From positions 1-31,918 of the forward strand of contig JAFGKO010000316.1 of NCBI GenBank assembly GCA_016928525.1: DNA of 31,918 nucleotides, in the 5' to 3' direction. This stretch comes from Anaerolineales bacterium. GTDB taxonomy: Bacteria; Chloroflexota; Anaerolineae; Anaerolineales; Villigracilaceae. This document shows positions 16,797 through 24,580 of this stretch, one piece after another. Every line of letters starts with the position of its first letter. The stretch's first letter is position 1. The notes under the pieces were generated by a model. The model had not been told where the DNA came from. It saw only the letters and a list, made by a program, of their open reading frames with translations, and made no database searches. Made by a program: the position numbers and the translations under genes.

Positions 16797-18229
16797 ATAT
16801 TAATCCGCGCCGTCCTCTGTTTTATCGAAAGCAGGGACCCAATATCTATCGCTTGTTCTTCCTGGTCGTGATGATCCTAGGGGGGGTCTGGTTTATTCGC
16901 CAAATGGAGCAAGGTGAAGTCAAGCCTTTGTTCCTGCCAACGCCGATTCCCACGCGCATGGCTGAATCCTATGTGATGGAGGGCGATGCCCAATTCACAG
17001 CCGGGGACATGGATGCGGCCATCCTTGCTTATCAGGAGGCTCTGCAGGTCGACCCGAACAACGCGGAGGTGTGGGCCAAACTGGCGCGCATCCAAACGTA
17101 CTCTTCCGCGTTGAAAACCACTGATGATGACCAGCGGGCGCGTTTACAGGATGCGCTTGCATCGGCTGAAAAGGCGGTTGAGCTTGCGCCTGATGATAGC
17201 TTTGCCCATGCTATTCTTGCCTTCGCATTGGATTGGAACGCCTCTCCGTATTTGATCGATCCTGATCCCGAACAGCAAGCAGAGGGGCAGAGATTGCTGA
17301 CCCAGGCCGAGCAGGTGGCCAATCGCGCTTTGTTGTTGGATAATACCAATACACTGGCGCTGGCCTTCTATGCCGAAATCCTGGTCGATCAGCAAAAGTG
17401 GACGCAGGCCGAGGAGAACATTCAACAGGCGCTGGAACGCGATCCGTCCCTGATGGATGTGCATCGTGTCTATGCGTATGTGCTCGAGTCGTTTGGGCAA
17501 TATAATCAGGCCATTCAAGAGTACGATACGGCTATCTCGATCACGCCCAACCTGACGTTCCTGTACCTGCGCGCTGGAGCAAACTATCGTCGCCTGGCGT
17601 TTGGAAGCCCCAACGAGGAAACTGCGCGATCGCTGTATGAGCGTTCGTTGGAGTACTTTGCGAAGGCTGCGAGTATCAATGAGCAGTTGGGGGTTGAGGA
17701 TCCTATTCCTTACCTGTCCATATCAAGGACCTATTCGCAGATGGGTGAATTTTTCATCGCCGCGCGGAATGTGCAAAGAGCGCTGGAATTTCAGCCGGAT
17801 AACCCTGATGTTTACGGACAGTTAGGGATAATTTATTTCAAATCTCGCAATTATGAAGGATCCATCCTGGCTTTGAAATGTGCCATTTCTGGCTGCACGG
17901 CGGAGGAATCCTGCGATGGACGCGGTGGGTGTGGCCCAAATGATACACCTGCACAAGTAGTAGGGATGCCGCTCTCACCCAGTACGGTGGTGTATTACTA
18001 TACTTATGGTTCTGTGTTGGCAGCCTTAAGCCGCCCGCAGGAGAATTACTGTTCTGAAGCGATGGATGTTTTGGCGCAAGTGAAGGCAGCTTATGGCAGC
18101 GATCCGGATATCGCTGGTATTGTTTCGTCGGGGGAAATAATTTGTGCGTCGCTGGGGAGTACGGCCTCCTCTGCTCCGGCAATAACACCGGAAGTAATGA
18201 TAGACATGACTGCAACTCCATCACCATAA
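16793..18229 (+). CDS. Membrane-anchored TPR protein 2
   Basis: 478 residues, a paralogue of the preceding gene: the same short cytoplasmic start, one membrane segment (about 19-36), linker LPTPIPTRMAESYVMEG, then TPR units (about 60-380), e.g. MDAAILAYQEALQVDPNNAEVWAKLA and YNQAIQEYDTAISITPNLTFLYLRAGANYRRL. Unlike its partner it has a Cys-rich insertion around 363-388 (CAISGCTAEESCDGRGGCG, five Cys) in or next to the last repeat, and a longer loop with a KTTDDDQ stretch near 107. Coupled through an ATGA overlap. The pair may form a hetero-oligomeric scaffold; no function can be assigned from sequence. Confidence 0.82.
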   Translation: MNINPRRPLFYRKQGPNIYRLFFLVVMILGGVWFIRQMEQGEVKPLFLPTPIPTRMAESYVMEGDAQFTAGDMDAAILAYQEALQVDPNNAEVWAKLARIQTYSSALKTTDDDQRARLQDALASAEKAVELAPDDSFAHAILAFALDWNASPYLIDPDPEQQAEGQRLLTQAEQVANRALLLDNTNTLALAFYAEILVDQQKWTQAEENIQQALERDPSLMDVHRVYAYVLESFGQYNQAIQEYDTAISITPNLTFLYLRAGANYRRLAFGSPNEETARSLYERSLEYFAKAASINEQLGVEDPIPYLSISRTYSQMGEFFIAARNVQRALEFQPDNPDVYGQLGIIYFKSRNYEGSILALKCAISGCTAEESCDGRGGCGPNDTPAQVVGMPLSPSTVVYYYTYGSVLAALSRPQENYCSEAMDVLAQVKAAYGSDPDIAGIVSSGEIICASLGSTASSAPAITPEVMIDMTATPSP

Positions 18230-18264
18230 ATTGTCAGAATTTTGTAAGAGTTTTAAATCCCCTC

Positions 18265-18293
18265 TTGACTATCGTCCGAAAGGACAGTATCAT
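18265..18293 (+). promoter_or_regulatory. SigA-type promoter of groESL
   Basis: -35 TTGACT (18265-18270), 17-nt spacer, -10 TATCAT (18288-18293). The predicted start near 18300 puts the CIRCE operator immediately inside the transcript. Confidence 0.85.
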
Positions 18294-18304
18294 ACGGTCG
18301 CATT

Positions 18305-18331
18305 TTAGCACTCTGCGTAGATGAGTGCTAA
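18305..18331 (+). promoter_or_regulatory. CIRCE operator (HrcA binding site)
   Basis: TTAGCACTC-N9-GAGTGCTAA matches the CIRCE consensus perfectly. HrcA repressor is expected to bind here and to release on heat shock when GroEL is titrated. An extra half-site GAGTGCT follows at 18338-18344. Confidence 0.97.
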
Positions 18332-18375
18332 AAATTTGAGTGCTCATAAATTAATCATTTTATCAGGAGGATCAG

Positions 18376-18672
18376 ATGGCACTTTCCCTCAAACCCCTCG
18401 GCGACCGCGTTGTGGTCGAACCCATAGAGCAAGAAGAGGTGACCGCAGGCGGTATCGTGTTGCCCGAAACCGCCAAGGAAAAGCCCCAACAGGGCAAGGT
18501 TTTAGCAGCGGGCCCCGGCGCCCGTGACGAAGACGGCAAACGCATTGCAATGGACGTTAAAGTTGGCGACAAAGTTCTGTACGCCAAATACGCCGGTACC
18601 GAATTCAAGATGGATGGCAAAAAACTGCTCATCCTGCGCGAGAGCGATCTGCTCGCGATTCTCGAAGGTTAA
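18376..18672 (+). CDS. groS: Co-chaperonin GroES
   Basis: 98-residue co-chaperonin that caps the GroEL cage. Visible are [26 protein letters not shown] (about 4-29, containing the mobile loop) and the conserved [36 protein letters not shown]-terminal half. AGGAGG lies 5 nt upstream of ATG. First gene of a CIRCE-controlled two-gene operon, with 18 nt to groEL. Confidence 0.98.
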   Translation: MALSLKPLGDRVVVEPIEQEEVTAGGIVLPETAKEKPQQGKVLAAGPGARDEDGKRIAMDVKVGDKVLYAKYAGTEFKMDGKKLLILRESDLLAILEG

Positions 18673-18690
18673 TTTTAGGAGGAATGCAAA

Positions 18691-20334
18691 ATGGCTGCTA
18701 AACAACTTGTCTTCTCTGAGGACGCACGCCGTAAACTTAGGAATGGTATTAATGTTGTCGCCAACGCTGTTTCGGCGACACTGGGCCCCAAGGGCCGCAA
18801 TGTTGCGATTGACCGCAAATTTGGCTCCCCCACAATCACCCACGACGGCGTTTCTGTTGCCAAGGAAATCGAACTCGAGGATCCCTTCGAGAACATGGGC
18901 GCGCAGTTGCTCAAAGAAGCTGCCACCAAGACCAATGATATCGCTGGCGACGGTACCACCACCTCGACTATTCTGGCGCATGCGATAGTTAATGAAGGCT
19001 TGAAGGCGCTCGAGGCCGGTTACAACCCAATGCTGCTCAAGCGCGGTATCGAGATGGCGACCGATGCTGTTAGTGAAGAACTGCGTAAGGTGGCTGTTAA
19101 GATTGACACCAAGGAAGAGATTGGTTATGTTGCTACCAACTCCGCTGCGGATGCCGAGATTGGCAACCTGATCGCCGATGTGATGGACAAGGTCGGCAAA
19201 GACGGTGTCATCACCGTGGAAGAGTCCAAGTCCATGCAGTTCGAGACCGAATACGTCGAAGGCATGCAGTTTGATCGTGGTTACCTGTCGCCCTACTTCA
19301 TTACTGAAGCCGAGCACATGGAAGCTGTCATAACCGAACCCTATGTGCTGATCCACGAGAAGAAAATCTCCGCTGCGCAGGATATTGTCCCGCTGCTGGA
19401 GAAACTCGTCCAGGTTGGCAAGCGCGAACTGGTCATCATTGCCGAAGATATCGATGGCGAAGCCCTGGCTACCCTTGTCCTGAACAAACTGCGCGGCATG
19501 CTCAACGTGCTGGCTATCAAAGCCCCCGGCTTTGGCGACCGCCGCAAGGCCATGCTGCAGGATATCGCCATCCTGACCGGTGGCACCGTCATCGCCGAAG
19601 AAACCGGCCGCAAACTCGAAACTGCTACTGTGCAGGATTTGGGACGTGCCGAGAAGGTCGTTTCTGACAAAGAGAACACTACCATCATCGGCGGCAAGGG
19701 CGAGAAGAGCGGCATCGAAGGCCGCATCAAGGAAATCCGCACTGAGATCGACAAGAGCACCAGCGATTACGACCGCGAGAAACTCCAGGAGCGCCTGGCG
19801 AAACTCTCCGGCGGCGTGGCCATCGTCCGTGTTGGCGCTGCTACCGAGACCGAGCTCAAGGAAAAGAAGCACCGTGTTGAAGATGCGCTCTCTGCAGCCC
19901 GCGCGGCTGTTGAAGAAGGTATCGTGCCCGGCGGTGAGATCTCTCTTATCAACGCTGGAGTTGCTTTAGATAAGATCAAGGCTAAGGATGATGAGACCAA
20001 AGTTGGCGTAAACATCGTCCGCAAAGCGCTGGAAGCCCCCATTCGCAAACTGGCTTCCAACGCTGGCGAGGATGGCTCGGTCATCATCGATACTGTCCGC
20101 CGCACGGCTGCCGAGAAGAAGAACCCCAATATCGGCTTCAATGTATTGACCAGTGAGTATGTCGACATGATCAAAGCTGGCGTGATCGACCCGGTCAAGG
20201 TTGTGCGTGGAGCACTGGAAAATGCTGCCTCTATCGCAGCTATGATCCTGACTACCGACGTGCTCATCACCGACATGCCTGAAGAGAGCAAGGCTCCTGC
20301 CATGCCTCCGGGCGGCATGGACGGTATGTACTAA
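18691..20334 (+). CDS. groL: Chaperonin GroEL
   Basis: 547-residue ATP-driven chaperonin. Hallmarks: [13 protein letters not shown] (about 29-41), [16 protein letters not shown] (about 85-100), apical-domain block [18 protein letters not shown], and the Gly/Met-rich end [16 protein letters not shown] precedes the ATG by 8 nt. One oddity: the highly conserved nucleotide-binding Gly-Gly-Gly step after [10 protein letters not shown] reads PGGE, with the third Gly replaced by Glu (codons at about 19930-19940). All other motifs are intact, so the protein is probably functional. A second chaperonin gene may exist elsewhere in the genome. Confidence 0.98.
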   Translation: MAAKQLVFSEDARRKLRNGINVVANAVSATLGPKGRNVAIDRKFGSPTITHDGVSVAKEIELEDPFENMGAQLLKEAATKTNDIAGDGTTTSTILAHAIVNEGLKALEAGYNPMLLKRGIEMATDAVSEELRKVAVKIDTKEEIGYVATNSAADAEIGNLIADVMDKVGKDGVITVEESKSMQFETEYVEGMQFDRGYLSPYFITEAEHMEAVITEPYVLIHEKKISAAQDIVPLLEKLVQVGKRELVIIAEDIDGEALATLVLNKLRGMLNVLAIKAPGFGDRRKAMLQDIAILTGGTVIAEETGRKLETATVQDLGRAEKVVSDKENTTIIGGKGEKSGIEGRIKEIRTEIDKSTSDYDREKLQERLAKLSGGVAIVRVGAATETELKEKKHRVEDALSAARAAVEEGIVPGGEISLINAGVALDKIKAKDDETKVGVNIVRKALEAPIRKLASNAGEDGSVIIDTVRRTAAEKKNPNIGFNVLTSEYVDMIKAGVIDPVKVVRGALENAASIAAMILTTDVLITDMPEESKAPAMPPGGMDGMY

Positions 20335-20354
20335 ACCGTAAATTTGTGACCCTT

Positions 20355-20384
20355 CGTAGGGGCGGTTCGCGAACCGCCCCTACG
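20355..20384. repeat. Perfect 30-nt palindrome after groEL
   Basis: CGTAGGGGCGGTTCG is followed directly by its exact complement. It lies 20 nt after the groEL stop and could act as a terminator, although only GTGTTT follows. Its style (GC-rich perfect palindrome) resembles dispersed elements common in filamentous bacterial genomes; only one copy is in this window. Confidence 0.75.
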
Positions 20385-20393
20385 GTGTTTAAT

Positions 20394-20402
20394 TGGTATA
20401 AT
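20394..20402 (+). promoter_or_regulatory. Extended -10 promoter of the parvulin gene
   Basis: TGG-TATAAT followed by 7 nt and ATG at 20410. There is no Shine-Dalgarno sequence between, so a leaderless mRNA is predicted. Confidence 0.6.
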
Positions 20403-20409
20403 CGACGCG

Positions 20410-21306
20410 ATGTTTTCCCACTCCCGTCACATTCTGTTCCGATTGCTCCTTCTCCTGGCCCTGAGCCTTTCTGCCTGCGCGTCATTTACCGAAACGCCCG
20501 CTACCGCAACCCCGGCCTTACCTACACAGACGCCGATCCCACCCACCCCCACCCCGCCGCCCCTGGCTGCTATCGTCAACGATGAGTGGATCACGGAGGA
20601 AGAGTTCCTGGCCGAAGTGGACCGCTATCGCGCTGCTCAAGGGGCTTTGGAGAACGAGGTCACTGCGGACGATGTAGCCCAGATCGTTTTGGATGACCTG
20701 ATCGCGCAGGCTTTGCTGGCGCAGGCTGCTCGCGCCGATGGGTTTGAGATAACGGAAGCAGATTTGAAGTCCAGGCTGGATGCGTTGGCCTCCGATGTGG
20801 GAGGCGTAGATGCGCTTGCGGCATGGCAGTCCGAACACGGCTACACGGATGATTCGTTCCAGTTCGCGTTGAAACGCGCTGCCGAAGCTGCCTGGATGCG
20901 TGACAAAATCATTACGGCTGTGCCTGGTACCGCGGAACAGGTACACGCGCGGCAAATTCTGCTCTATAATGAAGACACGGCGCGTAAAGTGGCCGACCAA
21001 TTGGATGCCGGAGCTAGTTTTGCGGACCTGGCTGTGCTCTATGACCCGAATACGGGCGGCGAATTGGGTTGGTTCCCGCGTGGATACTTGTTAGAACCCG
21101 AATTGGAAGAAGCCGCTTTCAGCCTGGAGCCTGAACAATACAGCGATGTGATCGCATCTGAGGTAGGCTACCATATCCTTTTGGTTGTGGAACGGGATGC
21201 CCAACATCCGCTTTCGCCAGATGCCTATCTGGTAATGCAAGAAAAAGCCTTGAGTGATTGGTTGGTGCAAAAACGCACCGAGAGCGACATTGTACTGGCC
21301 CCTTGA
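20410..21306 (+). CDS. Parvulin-type peptidyl-prolyl isomerase lipoprotein (PrsA/SurA-like)
   Basis: 298-residue secreted lipoprotein foldase. Lipobox SLSAC (Cys23), a Thr/Pro linker (about 28-51), a SurA-like N-terminal helical region (about 53-170, with IVNDEWITEEEFLAEVDRY) and a parvulin domain (about 178-264) showing HARQILL, GASFADLAVLYDPNTGGELGWFPRG and the closing GYHILLV. It probably helps fold exported proteins at the outer face of the membrane. The gene is separated from groEL by a palindrome and has its own -10 element, so it is not part of the CIRCE operon. It is followed 24 nt later by a membrane-anchored protein. Identity rests on the well-preserved parvulin motifs. Confidence 0.92.
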   Translation: MFSHSRHILFRLLLLLALSLSACASFTETPATATPALPTQTPIPPTPTPPPLAAIVNDEWITEEEFLAEVDRYRAAQGALENEVTADDVAQIVLDDLIAQALLAQAARADGFEITEADLKSRLDALASDVGGVDALAAWQSEHGYTDDSFQFALKRAAEAAWMRDKIITAVPGTAEQVHARQILLYNEDTARKVADQLDAGASFADLAVLYDPNTGGELGWFPRGYLLEPELEEAAFSLEPEQYSDVIASEVGYHILLVVERDAQHPLSPDAYLVMQEKALSDWLVQKRTESDIVLAP

Positions 21307-21330
21307 TCGAGATTACGCACGGAGACCTTG

Positions 21331-22089
21331 ATGAGCGAATTCAACTTCGATGAACCTGAACCAAAGCCCTCGGGTTTTTCTGCGCCAGCGATTGGCATGT
21401 GGGATATTTTCACAATCATTGTGTTATTGATCACGGTTTGCCTGGGCGTTTATTTCGTGATGGTGTTCCTTAACCCGGGTTCTTCGCTGAACCCGCTCAA
21501 GCCGGCGTCTTTTAGGACCCCAACAGCGACGATCACGCCTTTGCAAATGGAACCTACCTGGACGCCTACACCGACGGTTTTTCTCTCGCCAACCGCTACC
21601 TTATTACCCTCCATCACTCCCCCTGCTACTACAACACCTGCCAATCTTGTTCCGGCCACCGATACGCCAGTTCCTACGGTTACACCTACCTTTACCCCCA
21701 CGCCAAAGGCGCCGTTCTCCGCTGCTTCAGTCAATGCGATAGAGAGTGTGTTGATTCCTCATTTAGCTAATGCAAGCTGTAACTGGCAGGGCGTAGGCGG
21801 GACGGTAGATGATCAGAATAGCAGCCCGATCATTGGTATTGTGGTCCGCTTGGCTGGCAAGTTGGATGGTAAGACCATCGAGTTGACTACAGTCAGCGGT
21901 GTCAGCCCGGAATACGGCAAATCGGGCTTCGAGTTCGTGCTTGGCGAAACGCCGGTCGACTCGCGCGATACGCTCTATGTGCAATTGCTGGATCAGGCCG
22001 GTTTGCCGCTTTCAGATCAAATCTATATTGATACATTCAGTGATTGCGAGAAAAACCTGGTGTTGGTGAGGTTCAAGAAAAATCGCTAA
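21331..22089 (+). CDS. Membrane-anchored protein with Thr/Pro linker, unknown domain
   Basis: 252 residues. Short acidic cytoplasmic start (MSEFNFDEPEPKPSG), one membrane segment (about 25-46), a long Thr/Pro linker (about 58-130), and an extracytoplasmic domain (about 131-252) that looks beta-rich: ANASCNWQGVGGTVDDQNSSPIIGIVVRL then FEFVLG and TLYVQLLDQAGLPLSDQIYIDTFSDCEKNLVLVRF. The two Cys of this domain probably pair. The wording 'gives back a variable then a property of it' resembles carboxypeptidase-regulatory-like Ig folds, but I cannot assign a family. ATG at 21331 is chosen for GGAG 6 nt upstream, over TTG at 21328. It follows the parvulin gene in the same transcript. Function unknown. 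Confidence 0.8.
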   Translation: MSEFNFDEPEPKPSGFSAPAIGMWDIFTIIVLLITVCLGVYFVMVFLNPGSSLNPLKPASFRTPTATITPLQMEPTWTPTPTVFLSPTATLLPSITPPATTTPANLVPATDTPVPTVTPTFTPTPKAPFSAASVNAIESVLIPHLANASCNWQGVGGTVDDQNSSPIIGIVVRLAGKLDGKTIELTTVSGVSPEYGKSGFEFVLGETPVDSRDTLYVQLLDQAGLPLSDQIYIDTFSDCEKNLVLVRFKKNR

Positions 22090-22133
22090 CATCCACTCAG
22101 GACACGAAGAGCACGAATTTTTGTGAATTCGAA

Positions 22134-22170
22134 AGCACCCTTGCTATTACTTCTACAAGGGCGCTTTTTT
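22134..22170 (+). terminator. Rho-independent terminator
   Basis: AGCACCCTTG (22134-22143) pairs with CAAGGGCGCT (22156-22165), one mismatch, followed by TTTTTT. It lies 45 nt after the membrane-protein stop and ends the plus-strand run before the convergent aminotransferase gene. Confidence 0.9.
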
Positions 22171-22207
22171 GTCTATTTGTGTTTATCTGATTTATCTGTG
22201 GTTGTGG

Positions 22208-23125
22208 TTACACTTCTACATTCCAATGCGCATATTTTGGATGCTTGGCGCGCACAATCCTGTCTAATAGCTCTCTAAGTTTTCCTGTAGTTGGCCCCAT
22301 CTCTCCCTTGCCAACCTGGCGGTAATCCACTTTGGTGATCGCCACAATTTGTGCGGCAGAACCGGTCATGAACAATTCGTCACAGATGAACAGTTCGGTC
22401 CGGTCGATCGAGCGCTCCATCACCGGCAGCCCAAGTTCGTTCCTGGCCAGTTCCATGGCTGTTTTCCGGGTGATGCCCTCCAGGATATTGTCTGTGATGG
22501 GCGGCGTGATGACCACACCATCTCGCACCATGAAGATGTTCATGGCGCTGCCCTCCGAAACGTGGCCGTTTTGATTTAACACTAAGGCCTCGTCGAACCC
22601 GAAACGTACAGCGTCGGTCTTGACCAGCGCCGAATTGGCATACGCACCACTGACCTTGCCGCGCGCAGGGATTACATTGTCATCGATACGCCTCCACGAA
22701 GAGATCGTTACGTGCGCGTTGGTGTCATTTTTGACGTATTGCTTGAACGGCATCGAGAAAATCGTCAATTCATCTTTCAGGTCGTGCAGGCGCACGCCGA
22801 TGCCCAGGTCGGCTTTGTATATTAAAGGGCGGATATAAACATCAGTTTGCCATCCCTCCGTCCGCAATAGGTCCAGTGTCAATTGGATCAGGCTCTCCTC
22901 ATCGTAAGGGATCTGCATATTCATCATGCGTCCCGAATTCAGTAAACGGTGATAGTGGTCATAGGGGCGAAACACATATAGCTTTTTCTTCTCTTCGTTC
23001 CAATACCCGCGGATGCCGCCAAAAACCGCCGTACCGTAATGAAACGCATGCGTAGCCACACTGACCTTTGCCTCTTCGAAAGGGACGATTTTTCCCTCGA
23101 AAAATACGTGTTTCGGAAGATCCAT
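22208..23125 (-). CDS. ilvE: Branched-chain amino acid aminotransferase IlvE
   Basis: 305-residue class IV PLP-dependent aminotransferase, the last step of Leu/Ile/Val synthesis and first of their breakdown. Motifs: ATHAFHYGTAVFGGIRGY (about 24-41), YIRPLIYK (about 97-104), the PLP Lys157 in RGKVSGAYANSALVKTDA, and NGHVSEGSAMNIF with Glu191. The start at 23125 follows AGGAGG at 8 nt; the 40-residue longer frame passes through the promoter region and is rejected. A TATAAT box lies at 23171-23176 on the minus strand. It stands alone, divergent from the ArsR/DUF2087 genes. D-amino-acid aminotransferase is the nearest alternative but length and motifs favour the branched-chain type. Confidence 0.93.
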   Translation of the reverse strand: MDLPKHVFFEGKIVPFEEAKVSVATHAFHYGTAVFGGIRGYWNEEKKKLYVFRPYDHYHRLLNSGRMMNMQIPYDEESLIQLTLDLLRTEGWQTDVYIRPLIYKADLGIGVRLHDLKDELTIFSMPFKQYVKNDTNAHVTISSWRRIDDNVIPARGKVSGAYANSALVKTDAVRFGFDEALVLNQNGHVSEGSAMNIFMVRDGVVITPPITDNILEGITRKTAMELARNELGLPVMERSIDRTELFICDELFMTGSAAQIVAITKVDYRQVGKGEMGPTTGKLRELLDRIVRAKHPKYAHWNVEV

Positions 23126-23170
23126 GAAACACACCTCCTGATTGGGATGGGGGATTACTTTCGGTGACGT

Positions 23171-23176
23171 ATTATA
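23171..23176 (-). promoter_or_regulatory. -10 element of ilvE
   Basis: TATAAT on the minus strand, about 46 nt upstream of the ilvE ATG. No convincing -35 at the normal distance. Confidence 0.45.
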
Positions 23177-23238
23177 ACCGATGACCTTTTTTCGCATCTT
23201 CCCCGTGTCCCTGCCTGCCACCGTTTGTTTGATCCACC

Positions 23239-23266
23239 TTGACAAACAGTAAAAATCCGTTAAAAT
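23239..23266 (+). promoter_or_regulatory. Promoter of the ArsR/DUF2087 pair
   Basis: -35 TTGACA (23239-23244), 16-nt spacer, -10 TAAAAT (23261-23266). The predicted start falls inside the palindrome at 23271-23286. Confidence 0.75.
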
Positions 23267-23270
23267 TCAA

Positions 23271-23286
23271 TTCGATATATATCGAA
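23271..23286 (+). promoter_or_regulatory. Candidate operator of the ArsR-type regulator
   Basis: Perfect 16-nt palindrome TTCGATATATATCGAA, beginning 4 nt after the -10 and 22 nt before the ATG. This is a classic position for autorepression by an ArsR-type dimer. Confidence 0.65.
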
Positions 23287-23307
23287 ATAATTCTATGGAA
23301 GTGAAAT

Positions 23308-23994
23308 ATGAACGACTCACATGAATTCCTTGATTTTGTCAAAGCGATGGCTGACGTAGATCGCTTGCGCATCATCGGTGTGTTGGCCAGGCGACGTGCC
23401 AATCGGTCCGAAATCGCCGGGCGGTTGAATATGCCCCTGCGCGATGCCGTCGATCATCTGGCCTTTCTCGAACATGTTGGTGTGATCAGCTTGAAGGATA
23501 ATCTCTACGAACTGAACACAGACAAAGTAGAAGGGTTGGCTCGCAGCCAATTGCGCGAGGAAAGGCCTGTCTATGTTCCTGCTCCTGACCTGGATGAAAA
23601 GTCCCGTAAGGTGTTGGCCTCCTGCCTGAACCCGGATGGCACGGTCAAGAATTTGCCGCCTCAACCGGCAAAGCTTAAGGTTGTGCTTGATTATCTGGTG
23701 CAAGCCTTTACTCCAGGTGTGAATTACACCGAAAAGGAGGTCAACACCATCATCCGCCGTTTCCATGTAGACGTATCCGGTCTGCGCCGTGACCTGGTGG
23801 ACGCCGGGTTATTGGATCGGGAGCGCGATGGTTCCAGGTATTGGAGGGTTACCCCTCTGGGTCAGACTCAAAAAGATGCCGCAAAGCCTGCGTTGAGCGA
23901 AGCCGAAGTGAACGCAAAAGACGCAAAGGGGAAAAATAATAGTCTTAGCGAGCTTGGCGGTTCCAAAAAGGATGAGCGAGGGCAAAATGAGTGA
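23308..23994 (+). CDS. ArsR-type HTH regulator with DUF2087 domain (1)
   Basis: 228 residues. An ArsR-like winged helix (about 1-75: FVKAMADVDRLRIIGVLARRRANRSEIAGRLNMPLRDAVDHLAFLEHVGVI) is followed by DUF2087 (about 95-185: LNPDGTVKNLPPQPAKLKVVLDYLVQAF, NYTEKEVNTIIRRFHVDVSGLRRDLVDAGLLDRERDGSRYWRV). No Cys cluster for metal binding is seen, so it is not a classical metal sensor. The last 40 or so residues are low-complexity (KDAAKPALSEAEVNAKDAKGK...) and look like translated repeat DNA rather than a domain. Start at 23308, with GGAAG upstream. It overlaps the next, paralogous gene by 8 nt. DUF2087 function is unsettled; a nucleic-acid or ligand-binding role is inferred. Confidence 0.85.
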   Translation: MNDSHEFLDFVKAMADVDRLRIIGVLARRRANRSEIAGRLNMPLRDAVDHLAFLEHVGVISLKDNLYELNTDKVEGLARSQLREERPVYVPAPDLDEKSRKVLASCLNPDGTVKNLPPQPAKLKVVLDYLVQAFTPGVNYTEKEVNTIIRRFHVDVSGLRRDLVDAGLLDRERDGSRYWRVTPLGQTQKDAAKPALSEAEVNAKDAKGKNNSLSELGGSKKDERGQNE

Positions 23995-24541
23995 GGAGTT
24001 AGTCGCCTTCTTCAAAGCCCTGGCGGATGCCAATCGGCTGAAAATCGTAGGGTTGCTGGCCCAGCAGCCCTACTCGGTCGAGCAACTGGCTGCCATCCTG
24101 CACCTGCGTCCCTCGACTGTCTCGCACCACCTGTCGAAATTGGCGGAAGTGGGATTGGTCAGTGCCAGAGCCGATAGCTACTACAATGTCTACCAGCTTG
24201 AAGAAGAAACCTTGCAGAAAACGCGCCTGTTGTTCTCGCAACAAGACCTGGCTGCTGTCGTCGAAGATGTGGACCTGGATGCTTACGACCGCAAGGTGGT
24301 CGAAGATTACTCCCTCCCTGATGGGCGCTTGAAAACCATCCCGGCCCAGCGCAAGAAACTGGAAGCGGTGCTGAAGTATGTTGTCCGGGCGTTTGAATCG
24401 GAGAAGTATTATACGGAAAAACAGGTCAATGAAATTTTGTTTCGCTACTATGATGACACAGCTAGCCTACGGCGCGAACTGATCGGCAACGGCCTGATGA
24501 ACCGAACTTCAGATGGGGGAGAGTACTGGCGAGAAAAATAA
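23987..24541 (+). CDS. ArsR-type HTH regulator with DUF2087 domain (2)
   Basis: 184 residues, a paralogue of the preceding protein. ArsR HTH (about 1-78: FFKALADANRLKIVGLLAQQPYSVEQLAAILHLRPSTVSHHLSKLAEVGLV) has the standard recognition helix STVSHHLSKL, more canonical than its partner. DUF2087 (about 105-184) ends YTEKQVNEILFRYYDDTASLRRELIGNGLMNRTSDGGEYW. ATG at 23987 is preferred (GAGG 5-8 nt upstream); ATG at 23972 gives five more residues. Overlaps the stop of gene 1, so the two are co-translated and may form a heterodimer. No Cys ligands for metal. Confidence 0.86.
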   Translation: MSEELVAFFKALADANRLKIVGLLAQQPYSVEQLAAILHLRPSTVSHHLSKLAEVGLVSARADSYYNVYQLEEETLQKTRLLFSQQDLAAVVEDVDLDAYDRKVVEDYSLPDGRLKTIPAQRKKLEAVLKYVVRAFESEKYYTEKQVNEILFRYYDDTASLRRELIGNGLMNRTSDGGEYWREK

Positions 24542-24570
24542 TTCATTCAACAGCTAAATTGCTGAATGAA
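24542..24570. terminator. Inverted repeat between convergent genes
   Basis: TTCATT..CAGC-TAAATT-GCTG-AATGAA, with a 3-nt bulge, sits between the ends of the regulator gene and the PIN toxin gene. It may terminate from both sides, but lacks a U-run. Confidence 0.35.
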
Positions 24571-24580
24571 CGTTGAGAGC

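Noticed and set aside
18502..19872. 456-residue open frame antisense to groEL
   Set aside because: It mirrors the strongly biased third positions of groEL, shows no ribosome site and no family motif; it is a frame shadow.
23308..23994. Classical metal-sensing ArsR repressor
   Set aside because: No Cys or His metal-binding cluster in the HTH helices, and a DUF2087 domain follows; only the fold is shared.
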